Assembly: GCA_963402885.1 (NCBI GenBank)
Contig: OY727095.1
Location: forward strand, 10,173,001-10,237,000
Length of the DNA stretch: 64,000 nucleotides
Source of the DNA: Antedon bifida
Taxonomy: Eukaryota > Echinodermata > Crinoidea > Comatulida > Antedonidae
Reading direction: 5' to 3'
In this document: positions 35,501 through 45,900 of the stretch, in pieces
How positions within the stretch are numbered: the stretch's first letter is position 1
How the letters are laid out: each line of letters begins with the position of its first letter
Translations under genes and position numbers: made by a program
The notes under the pieces: model-generated
Database searches by the model: none
The model's input: only the letters and a program-made list of their open reading frames with translations
Told to the model about the DNA's origin: nothing

Positions 35501-38024
35501 GTCAAAAATGTAAATTGTTTTAAGTACCAACAATGAGACCATATGAACCATAGCGTGTCTATACAACCTCATCATTGTCTTCATTTAGTTTACTGTCTAC
35601 AAGTACAGGTACTATATGGAGGACTGGCTGCTCGTAAAAGAATATGGGTTCTTTAGCCTCGAGCCTCCTAAGGCAAGCCCAAAGACGGCGTGTTATGAGG
35701 ACACGGCCTAGTCGTACGACGCTGCCTGAGTTGTGCGTCAGTGATGTATCTATGATAATAAATACAATCAACTATTTTATATTACAAAACGAGGTACACT
35801 TACTTTCTATCTTAAAGATTGGAGTATTGGGTAGAAGAGGTGCCGGTAAGAGCTCAATAGCAACGGCTTTCTTCCGTCTTGCGGAGCCTACGGGAACCAT
35901 TTTGATCGATGGTGTCAACATCAGTTCTCTTGGTCTTTATAACCTTAGAAAAAAGATATCAATTGTCCCAAAGGTAAGAAATAGGCCATGGTACATTTTT
36001 GTTTTGCTTTTATTATTAGTAAATTCACAATGATCTCTCTGTGAAGCCGTGGGTTACCTTTGTGCCTTTGGGCTGTAGCAATTAAGTTGTCTGTAAAACA
36101 CTTTTTTGTTTCTGAAAAAAAAAACTTGGCCGAATGGTTAAAGAGAATATTGTTTTATTCCAGGATCCAGTTTTGTTTTCTACATCACTACGTGTTAATA
36201 TAGACCCATTTGGAGAATATAACGACTTTGCGTTATGGGAAGCTTTGAAAAGGGTAAGATCGGATTATTGCCTTTTTGAGATTATTTGAAATTTGTTGAA
36301 ATATTGACTGATTCAGTTTCAAGAACATTTATTGATTTCAATAATGGCAAAATAACAATAATATATATAATATAATTAAGACATTATTGAGGATCATGTA
36401 AAAGAAGAAAACAAGTTTCTTGTCACTTGCATGATTCCAAAGAAATTCAACCATGCTCCATCTCGCCGAATAGAACAGTCAATATTTCTCAAAAGCATAT
36501 ACTTTCCAGTAAACTTAAGTAAATATAATAATAATATAGCACATAAAAGTTAAGTTTGCGGTACACCGTGTGTTCTAAAAGGAAATATCTTTATGGTTAA
36601 GAATGTCTAGACGTTTTGTTTTTGTGATACAACCGTCGTCTCTTTAGGAGAATTTCGCCGTAATACGCTTAACAAGAAAAATGACAGAAAGTTGTTAAAG
36701 TTGTCTTAAATTATTGTAATTGAAGTTGCCCGAATAATTGAGTTAAGTAAACCTTTCCAAAGGAAGACAGAGGCCCAAGCCTATGTAATACGTTTGTGTA
36801 ATGCTATTTTTTCAGGTTCGGTTAGACTGGTATGTAAGAGAGTGCATGGGGAAGCTGGACATGACGGTAGGAGATGGAGGCAACCAGTTTAGTGTCGGAC
36901 AGCGTCAGTTGATCTACCTTGCAAGAGCTATTCTTCGACGCAATAAAATTCTTATTGTAGAGGAACCGATCAAAAGCGACGATCAGATGTAAGTATTTCA
37001 AATAAATTATGAAAGTAAAATATTAATCTATATATATTACTGTTAATTAATGATCGACGTAAAACTGAGAAGCTTGTATATATGTAATTTAACTCTGATA
37101 ACATTAAGTAATTATTACTATTGTAATATAAAGAAAATTTGTACCGTAGTTTTTTCACACGTCGCGCGTGTGAAACCCCATTAGAGTACGCGGCCCCTTC
37201 GTCACGGTGTCATTACAGTTGTCATCTCCTCTGTGTTGTTGCTTTTCTGCTTGTGTTAACACGGTATAATTCTTTTGTAACTGGTCAATAAAGACACATC
37301 TACACCGAAAATAGCTTATAAAGATGATGATGAAAATAATTTTTTTTAAACGCTGATTTATTTTTATAGTATAACTTCATTGATACAAACCACGATTCGA
37401 AGTCACTTCAAATACTGTACAGTGTTTACAATCACGAACAGACTCAACAATATTATGGATTCTGATAGGGTAATGGTAAGTGACGCTGCATTTGTTACGA
37501 TAAATCAGGATGAAATCATAAGCCTAAATTAAAAAAGACACTTAGCCTATTTGCATTTCGATTAGCATCCTGAGATCCTGATTGACTTAGTTATTCGACG
37601 TAATGTATCTGGCTTGTGATGCGGTAGGTCAATGCTCACCACACCGCCGTTTGAGTGCACAAATTGTGTGACGATATAGAGGGCGACATTTCGATTTACA
37701 AAAGTAACGCGGCAGGGCAAGGCGGCTAATTGATATTGTCGATTTCTGTTTAAAATGCATTGCAGACACACAGATTTCTCAGAGAAGAGTTAATTTAACT
37801 CTTCCCTGGATTTCTGTAATTATTTTTTTTTGCCCAAGGCTAAGGCTAATCATGTTTAATTCTTATAGGTTATTGATGACGGCGAACTTGTCGAGTTTGA
37901 CACGGCTTATACTTTGCTGCAAAACCGGACTTCTCTCGTGAGAAAACTTCTAAAAGAATCAAATACCTTTGAACGAAAACGTCTTCTTGGTATTGCAACA
38001 GCGTTTCATGCAGAACGAAGATAA
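20537..38024 (+). CDS. ABCC-family (ABCC4/MRP4-like) ABC protein, 27 coding exons
   Basis: Assembled by eye with matching phases: 20537-20607, 21431-21541, 21991-22111, 23069-23284, 23703-23774, 23972-24147, 24497-24622, 25087-25336, 26147-26266, 26727-26816, 27891-28082, 28398-28573, 29038-29134, 29290-29391, 32050-32130, 32267-32392, 33087-33185, 33607-33814, 34049-34279, 34372-34602, 34881-34981, 35276-35470, 35818-35973, 36164-36253, 36816-36988, 37370-37475, 37869-38024. The sum is 3,873 nt, 1,290 aa plus stop, close to human ABCC4 length. The start has an in-frame TGA upstream at 20525. Order: TMD1, NBD1, short linker, TMD2, NBD2; there is no TMD0 and no CFTR-type R domain. Family role: ATP-driven export of organic anions at the plasma membrane. 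Here many ATPase motifs are altered (see domain entries), so transport may be lost or changed. The open frame argues against a pseudogene. Exon ends near 20607, 28398 and 34279 rest on phase choice. Confidence 0.9.
21754..21935. mobile_element. hAT-like MITE with perfect 8-bp duplication
   Basis: A 182-bp element with ends CAGTGGCGTAACG and CGTTACGCCACTG, a perfect 13-bp inverted pair. CTAATCTT flanks it on both sides (21746-21753 and 21936-21943). It lies in intron 2 of the ABCC gene. Confidence 0.93.
22876..23015. mobile_element. hAT-like MITE, truncated, inverted
   Basis: A reverse-oriented relative of 21754-21935 ending in CGTTACGCCACTG at 23003-23015. The other end is lost near GAGCAGTGCCTAGAGG. 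It ends 54 bases before ABCC exon 4. Confidence 0.8.
24262..24362. mobile_element. pogo-like MITE fragment
   Basis: Contains GAACCCTTATTCAGGGGACAC and ends in GAGTTCTACTGTA, as in the element at 16168. It lies in ABCC intron 6. Confidence 0.5.
24651..24775. mobile_element. MITE family C fragment
   Basis: GCTCGTTTTCCACTAGGAGG is followed by GCGCAACGCAGC, GATGGATTATCCGAA and GATTGGTCAACTCACG. These words match the complete copy at 52599 in mixed orientation. The right end is degraded. Confidence 0.5.
25617..25960. repeat. Dispersed repeat D with an internal tandem copy
   Basis: Reverse-oriented repeat D. Within it a segment from TTGTCTTTTTTATTTAGTCC to CATATGTGCAAAAATA occurs twice, at about 25647-25759 and 25798-25910 (offset 151), nearly identical. 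It ends in GGAATCCAGACTGCC. It lies in ABCC intron 8. Confidence 0.75.
26938..27043. mobile_element. MITE family B, right-truncated
   Basis: Starts AGCTCTGTCTACACTATC and keeps the ATTTGGGCACATCACAC interior but lacks the terminal GTGTAGACAGAGCT. It lies in ABCC intron 10. Confidence 0.7.
27621..27890 (+). repeat. Tandem copy of the exon 11 splice region (pseudo-exon)
   Basis: About 100 bases of intron 10 plus the first part of ABCC exon 11 are duplicated at an offset of 164: a GGTACAG acceptor at 27721-27726 precedes ACAGCGTTCCATATG, as GGTACAG at 27885-27890 precedes the true exon. The upstream copy reads in frame for [13 protein letters not shown], then lacks the ITGNIKI codons and runs into GATGAATATCGA, the start of the next repeat. 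It has no clear donor, so it is probably a decoy or a decayed exon. Confidence 0.75.
29481..31916. repeat. Large minisatellite of 50-bp units
   Basis: About 49 tandem copies of a 50-base unit containing ATTTGGCTCACAAATC and CAAGCAACCAACTACC. The + strand is A/C-rich and poor in G. Variants are 46-base units missing four bases of the ACAAACAAAC part, AGAAAAAC versus ACAAACAAAC, ACTCATTT versus AATCATTT, and AAATAAACC versus AAATCAACC. The array fills most of ABCC intron 14. Long open frames across it follow from stop-poor repeats and are not genes. Confidence 0.97.
32533..32662. mobile_element. MITE family B, right-truncated
   Basis: AGCTCTGTCTACATTATC on the left with the usual interior; the right inverted end is missing after GGGCACATCGCATTTTTA. 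It lies in ABCC intron 16. Confidence 0.65.
33261..33510. repeat. Tandem duplication, 133-bp period
   Basis: AGCTGTCACTAGA begins at 33261 and 33394. Each copy runs through ACGCAAGTCAGTGAGATAC to GTGTAGATAAGGTATAA. A few substitutions separate them. It lies in ABCC intron 17. Confidence 0.85.
35276..38024 (+). other. ABCC gene, NBD2 exons 22-27
   Basis: Residues 1000-1290. Walker A is GRRGAGKSS (Lys1075). The Q-loop Gln is Lys1116 (SIVPK then DPVLF across an exon join). The signature FSVGQRQL at 1171-1178 is intact. Walker B reads ILIVEEP, so the Asp that binds Mg is Glu1195 while the catalytic Glu is Glu1196. The conserved EATAxxD D-loop is EEPIKSDD. The switch His is Asn1227 in TITNRL. The C-terminus [18 protein letters not shown] is normal for ABCC proteins. 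Confidence 0.87.
37153..37175. other. CpG-rich hairpin in ABCC intron 25
   Basis: TTTCACACG and CGTGTGAAA form a perfect 9-bp stem around TCGCG. It stands out in AT-rich intron DNA. No function is assigned. Confidence 0.4.
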
Positions 38025-38520
38025 TTATATCGAAACAAATTAAGTTAAATAAGGGAAGACGGATTATCGAATACTGATATAGGCCCTGTCACCTTGTCAT
38101 CGGTGGCCTCATTGCCCTTTTTAATTTACGTGTATTTTGTGAATAGAATATATAGAATAGACTATTTGGATCATTTTTTCTGCATGAGGAGGACCCGGAG
38201 AATTTAAGAAATTTAAACAATGCCAACCTTGAAGAAGCAATGCCATCCATACCATGCATGAGGATATCTCAACGAATCGACGGCAATATAGAGCCCTGTT
38301 CAGACGAGAAACAATGCCAACCATACTACGACGATCTCAACAATGGATGACACCAGTACCGGTGTGGTTGTGCAATATTAGTATACTAAGTGAATATAAA
38401 ACATTTTTACCTGTGGAAAATTATATTTTGAAGCATCAGAGAATGCTGCGTTTATTATATCATAGACATACTAATCGGTGTTTAAAAAATAATATGTTAT
38501 GTATATTTTTGTACTGTCCA

Positions 38521-38526
38521 AATAAA
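38521..38526 (+). terminator. Candidate poly(A) signal of the ABCC gene
   Basis: AATAAA about 500 bases after the stop, followed by a T/GT-rich stretch near 38543-38560. No closer canonical signal was seen. Confidence 0.5.
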
Positions 38527-38989
38527 ACAATTATCGCTTATGTGTTTTTTGTTTGTGTTAAAATATCGTCCTAAATCGAGGGAATTCCATGTCTGTGCGA
38601 ACATTTTCCACTAAATCGATAAACCTAGGTAGGTCTACAGTATAGTACTTTATCGATAATCTAAGTAGGCTGGTTGGAGATTAGGGACGTACATACATCG
38701 AGAGAAGTGGACGCTAAGATTTTTTTACGTCGAGAGAGTACTACTGAGTAAGACTAATGCGCCAACATGGTCGTTAAAAACAGAAAAAAAGTGATTGCGT
38801 AATTGTGTTTTGTCAGAGGAATTCTTTTTTCCTCCATAATAACTTAAAAATGATAATAATAATCAACTTTGAATTTGACAACTTTTTATTTAATTACATA
38901 ACCAATGCAAGGATGTTGGGGCCATACCCTTTCCTGATTGGCTTTAAGTACAACAGCGCCGTTTATGGCGGAAATCAGCGATCGAATAC

Positions 38990-39078
38990 ACACACACACA
39001 GCCAGCGTGCGTTTTGTTTTCTTTTTTTTATTCATTCTCAAGACTCCGTTGTGCAGTGTACGTTGTAGAGTGAACGAG
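38990..39078 (+). other. ASS1: Candidate noncoding exon 1 of ASS1
   Basis: A GAG|GTGAGT donor at 39078/39079 pairs in position with the TTATAG acceptor before 39906, making a typical 5' UTR intron. A CCAAT box (38901 region) and an inverted one (GATTGGC near 38935) lie upstream, so transcription probably starts around 38.95-39.03 kb. The exon start is a guess. Confidence 0.45.
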
Positions 39079-39919
39079 GTGAGTAGTTATATACATTTAA
39101 ATAAAATAATAATTAGTTAATAACAGTGCATATATGTAGCGTTTGTACTTGCACAAGAGTGTAATTAAGTAATCTCATAACATTTACTTGGTGTTTTATA
39201 TGTGTGTAGACCCAGATTTTAAATGAATTTTTGTATCCACTCTTTCGCGGTTGCCTAGCTAGCTAAGCTTAGAGAAATACTCGTTCTGCTTGAGTAGTTT
39301 CCTTGTGTGTTGTTTTTTTGCATCCGGTCCGTGTGTTTACACACATAAGCCGGCCGGTGTATTTGTTGATACCTGTCTGTGGCAGGGTATTGTAGATGCA
39401 TGTTCAGTATCATTCATAGTAGAATTGTTCATTCATTGTTATACACACAAATAACTAATTCGTTGTTAAATCTCATAATGTCGCATGATGCAATAAAGCA
39501 TTGGATGCATGTATTGTATTTGATATTGCATCATCATCCTCCCTGGATACAACAATAGGCCCTACTGTACACTGATGAGGGGCCTATTAATAATTATATA
39601 ATAGAGACACATTAATAAACACAAATTTTTAAGTAAACAATCTTGTCAATGTGTTGTATCAATAACAAGGTAAACAAAAAAAATGATAAAAGAGTACTGT
39701 TGTATTATAATAGTCCCATGGGACAGTTAGGGTATACTGTAGAAGTGAAAACAGAGAAGTGGGATTTATATACTCTGATTGATAGTGAGAATGAATCCGG
39801 TGTGTCGATATTTAGCCTAAATTTGTGGAAGCATATACTTGTATACAATAACAATATTAAATAAATTACAGCATATATTTATAGATTTCGTATTCCACAT
39901 TATAGGCCCAGTACTGAAA

Positions 39920-42900
39920 ATGGCTGAACCAAACTCAAAGAAATCCCGTGCAGATGGTAACCGTACCGTGGTTCTAGCCTACAGTGGTGGCCTTGATACG
40001 TCCTGTATATTGGTTTGGCTTCTGGAACAGAGCTATGATGTTGTCTGCTACATGGTAATTTATTATTTTTGTATTTTATTTATTATATATTTATAATATT
40101 TACACTAGGCCTATATAAATATTTTAATTTGTTGTCTGATTATTTGAATATTAACAAGAAATAAAAGAAAGTAATTGTAATGTAAACAAATTTGTAAAAA
40201 AACAAATTATAAAAAAAAATAAATTGAAAAATAATTACTTACTAATTTAAAAAAAAAACCATAATTGTTTATTTTGTAATCGCTGGCAGCACTTAGATGA
40301 TGAAATTTCTATTTCATTCCAGCTTTTACCGTATGCAAAATAATAATCTTAATACACAACTTTTTACATCTGGTCTAATATATTACAAGCGCTGCTAACC
40401 AGGAAATTAAGATTACATAGTAAATCCATAGCCAGACATTTTAAGGGATATTTTCTCCACATATTTTTTATGAAATTGCTACAGGATTATATAAAAAGTG
40501 TAAATAAAAATTATAAATATGTTTCAACAGTCAGAGCTATATCAATTTTAAATTTAACAATTGATTTTACACTTACATTTATTTTCATTTTCTATAACTT
40601 AATGTGTTAACTGTAATTTAAAAAAAAATATAAATGTTTATTATTAAATATTTCAGAATATAGTACAAACCACGCTTAAGCTTTGTCTACACTATCAAAC
40701 TTTATGTGATGTTCCCATATATGGACATGATGATGTCATATCACTTCCATATTTGGGCATATCACTATCATATTTGGGCACATCACACTTTTTTTGTAAA
40801 AACTTCAATAGTGTAGACAGAGCTTTAGAACTGTGGAATAGGGTAGTATGACTGCATACTTCAGTACATTATGAATGCAAAATTTATTAACATAGAAAAA
40901 CGTATGGAATGTTTTCTGTCTCCTTATAACAGGTGCAATAGCTACCACATTGCCTCTGGTAATTTATTATAATATTTAGCAGATTATAATAAAAAAAAAA
41001 ACAATTGTCTGGAATAATGAGAATTTAATTTATAATTCATAAAAATTAGACTACAATTACACATTTTTTCAAATAATGTTTACTAAATTTTAATACACAA
41101 ATTTACTACAGAAATATAACAAAAGAGGCAGGAAATCTTTTGTATTTAACTCTTATACCTATTCAACTAAAAAAAGTAAAATAATCCTCCTTTGTGCAAT
41201 CAATTTGGGAAAGTTATGGTAATGTTTGTGAATTCAATTCAGTGTTTTCAAGTCCTTGAAAATGGATTGGTTTTGGAAATATTTAAAAATGTACAATTTG
41301 AATGAATAAATAAGTGTTTTAAAATAAATTTTGTTGGGTGGGTTGTTTTAAAATGTTGACAATGACATGGAAGACTGGTTCATAAATAACTACATATGTT
41401 GTGAATTTCACGACTAGCCAAAATCAGCTCGAAAGTTTGACAACAGCGCTTTTGCACTTGACTTGTACATTTCAGTTTGAGTTTAATTGAGATGAGTTGC
41501 ATTCCATGTCAATATAAACCCCGCTTAACCCTGCTTGTTTTATTTATATTTCCATTGAGATCCATTCCATAGCATTGCCATGTTTTCAGTTATTTTACTA
41601 TGGATTCTTATCTAATTGCAAACTTTTAGTTGTGAAATATTTAATGATTATAGGCAAATGTAGGTCAAGATGATGACTTCAAAGCAGCAGAAGAAAAAGC
41701 CATTAAACTTGGCGCAAAAAAGGTAAGAAAAAATATATCAGACCTCAAATACAAATACATTTATTCATCAAATCACAAATAAAATAATGGCAAAATGTGC
41801 AAAGCTCATGAGTTGAAAGCCTGACGTTTTTTAAAAAGTTGATGAAACCAAGCTATGTCGGGTCAACTCATATGAAAATTGTATTCCCATTCTCATAAAC
41901 ATTCTTTAGTAGGTAAGTATGTAGCATAAAGTTTCAGCATATGGCACTTTTAATAAGAGTACTTCAAATAAGTTCAGTATTAACCTAAAGTAATACAGTT
42001 ACTACAACTTAAAAGGTTAAACATTTACAGGCAAACATATTGTGAAGTGGTATTTGTTTCTGGTGTGTATAACAAGCGGACAAAAAAAACTTTTGTTTAT
42101 ATGATGTCTGGAAAAAAGCCTACACTTGAGTCGTAACACATTTTATTTCAAAGACTTTATCAAGGATGTAGAAAATGAAAGGGTAGAAATGGCAATAAAT
42201 AAAATCGGGGAGGGAGTGTGGTTGAAATATTTGAATACTGTTTACAATGATGTCTGGTCGACATAAGTTGGCTAAAATTCATACGGTACCTTTTGGAAGA
42301 CCATAATGCTTTAAATCTTCACATACTGTACATTAACAATTTAATGAGCTATTGTTAGCTATATTTTGTTCATTCAATAACTCAGACAGATTATCGTGTT
42401 TAACAATACTGTCTAGCAATTTCATTTTTCTACTGTCAACGTTACAAATAATGTGTACCTTTAAATGATTGTTTATCTTATTATTTAACTCCTATTTACA
42501 CTTTAAAAAATAGCTTAATCTCTGAATGGTATTATTGAATGTGCATACAGGGTAAATATAATACAATATAATATAATGGTATTCACAGTTTAGCAATTCA
42601 CTGAACATTGATTTTGGCACCCATTTTGGAAGTAAAAATCAATAGTAGTCACAGTGCATTGTAATACTATATTCTGTTGAAGTACTGCTGATCTTTGTGT
42701 ATTGGAAAATTTGTTAAGTGCTTTCTACGAGTGATCGTAACTCGGACATTATTACAGTTGATGCAAATTTGAAAGAGAAAACATTTGATGATTATCTTGT
42801 TTGCAATATCAGCCCTATTCACATTTTAGGGTGAACAATTAAAAAAATTTCATTTTTTGTTTATAAATATAATTCAATTTTAGATGTCCTGAAACCTCTT

Positions 42901-45900
42901 AAGTCTTATTTTCATCTTTTAAATATTGGGCTGTCCGGTAAACATCTCCTTACAACAAAATAATGTCCAATAAATCTTCCTATATTTATTATTATTATTA
43001 ATTTGGGAACCCCTGCCTGAAAAACCAACAATATTGGGCCAACCCATAGGATGTTTTAGAAAAGTTGAATACAGCAGAACTCCTATTACGAGGACACCTT
43101 CATGACCCAATAAAGTGTTCCCTTGTAGGACCAGGGAGTTGTAAATTAGGACTATCCCAGAATATAGGAGTCCCTGAATAGGGGAGTCCTAAAGTGGGGT
43201 TCTATATAGTACTGTGTATATTTCATTCATTCACCTTGAATCATACACATTGGATGCATGTCTATTAATTTACAATTAAATCCGACATGCTATACTAGAA
43301 GCAATAAGAGACAGTGACGTACATGAAACTAGATCTTATTTCACATCCGACGAACTGCTAATAAAAGGTTCCCACCATTTACAAAGTCGATGATTACCGT
43401 GGCCCCATTCTAGCTTCAATCAATAGTAATCAAGGATTCACATTATGCACCATTAAGACAGGTAACTACATGTGATAGAAATACATTATGTATTTGACTA
43501 CACTAAATGGAACCATTAGTATCTGGAGTAATAGAGTACCATTTGTTTGATTATCATCTTATGAGATCATTTCTGGTACATAATTGAAATTAGCTTGTTT
43601 TTTAGTCAACTCATTGAATATTTTGTTAATAATACAACAGTGACAAGAATTTTGAAATAGGAGAAACCGAGTATATTTATCGTGAGTTCAATTCCAACTC
43701 TCGTCGCATTGCTTGTATCCATGGCAAGATACTTTACAATACGTTTGCCTCTCTCCACCCAGGTGTACAAATGGTTTACCTGATATAGATCAAAACACAA
43801 CTGCGCTGATTACTGGCTGCAACATGTAGTATGTTTCCAGACGTGTTTGATCCAAAAAATGGGGTAATAATGCGAAGCATTTAGAGGCTTCTGCATTAAG
43901 CGATATAAGATCGGCGTAATATTATTATTAAAAATGTTTACTGTAGGGGTGCTGTGTCCTTTCCCTTCACATTGCAATTTTCAAAATCTTTTCAAAAACA
44001 TATTATACTGTACGATTTCATATTTTATCTTTTAATAAAAGGTCACCACTAATAATTAATACTATAAATATAATTTATATACAGAAACGTTTAATTTAAA
44101 GCAATTTTGGCAACTTTGTGAAATGTGATTTTCTTCTCAAGTATTTATATTATTAATTAATTTTGACAAAACAAGTTACAATTAAAAATTAATTATTTAC
44201 TATTATTTGATGATGGTTAAAAGTTGGTGCATTTATCATCTAAAACTACAGTACTACATGTATACAGTTTGCATTTAGTATTGATTAAATTTCTTTTATT
44301 AACATAACATACAGATGCACGGTAAACAATTTTCGTACAGGTAATTGCAAAGTAATTAGCAGGTGATATTATACAAAGCACGTTCTTATCTCGTAAAGGA
44401 TTCAAAATTAATGGTTTAAGAAAAACATCATACTTTATTGTGTGTGACACAGATTTCAAATCCACTCAAAGCACACCTTCTAGAGCTATCTCAAACAAAC
44501 CATTGATCAAACATTCACATATATACAGTAGTACTTTCAAATGTGCCTTTTTGACACTAGGCTCATCTTCTAGGTACATTTAATCAGCCAGTTATGAATG
44601 AGATAGATCAGGATGTTTAATATGCCCACATTGACCTGTTATTATTATGGCCTGTACTTTGAAAGCCACTTTAAGATATTTACCTTTAATGTTGCTATGG
44701 CAACTAAACGACAGTTATTGAAAGTGATGGATTTGTTCGTGCACATATTAATGAATCGGACCTCTGAGATTGAGGTTCGCATTCATAATTTGTAAAGTCT
44801 TAATAAATGTTGACATTTATTGAAATGCAGAAATGATAATTAAACTGACAACAAACAGCAACCCATTAGTAGATACTGTGACTTGTCTACTGTATGTCTA
44901 TAGTATAATACATACAATACAAATGTTTAGATATTTCGATTCTATCTGACTCGGTTTTTGTTTTTATTTATTATTTTATTATTATTAAATTTTGTGTTTA
45001 TATATTTAGAAAGAAGGATAACAATATTAGCGAATTCATTCACTATCCTGGTTAAAGGTGGTAATCCTGTTCACAAGATAAACATATACACAAGATGCTC
45101 TAAATAAACAAAGTCTTATTACAAGACTTTGGTAGCGGAATTATAATTTGTCATTAGAAATTAGAGAAAACGCACAGGACTTGAACCCAGGACTTTTGGA
45201 TTGGTAGAAAGCATCATAACCACCAAGCCACAACTCCAATATCATCATTGATGCTCTCGTTGTAGAGTTGTACTTTAATAGTACACGTGTTTGGATTTAA
45301 ACTCATTGTTTTCTGTGCTAATGATTTTCAACATTCTGTGTAGTGTTTATCAGAGATGACATTTAATGACATTTCAGATTTCAATATAACGCGTAACACA
45401 ACAACAACATTTTTAATGAAAACTGCTTTCAGTAGGCATACAATAAAATCTATAATCCAATTGTATGCTGTTTTCTTTATCTTTCTTTAACAACACTCGT
45501 AAAAACATAATGTATACAAACAAAACATGCTAGATCAATATTTTATCTAAGAATTTCGTTGTTGAAGGATCTTGTATTAAAAAAAGTGAAACCCTCATCT
45601 TGCTTATAAATTTATAATGAACTGAGGCCATCCCGACTCTGTGGAGGAAAACAATTTTGTGTTGTGCCAATGTATACTACAGAGCAGATCTAAAAGTGTA
45701 TTACAAATTGTACGATATTCAATTTTTGCACAATTTTTGTTTATCATCATCCAATTTTTATAGTCTTGAGTTTGCAAGTTGCGATTGTTTTTAGACCATA
45801 CCTCTTTTCTCATTCTGGGTCAATTAACCCATGAAGACGATGCCAAAATGAAGAGTATTAAACCGAAATCGTCTAGGTGATTAGATGCTCCTTATGAATC

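Noticed and set aside
35559-35790. More GC-rich block in ABCC intron 22 that looked like a small gene
   Set aside because: Open frames on both strands are short. It ends before the exon 23 acceptor, and no domain or repeat partner was found.
20537-38024. CFTR identity for the ABC gene
   Set aside because: NBD1 has TTS before the switch Ser, as in CFTR, but the linker between NBD1 and TMD2 is only about 60 residues with no R domain, and the length and exon sequences fit ABCC4 better.
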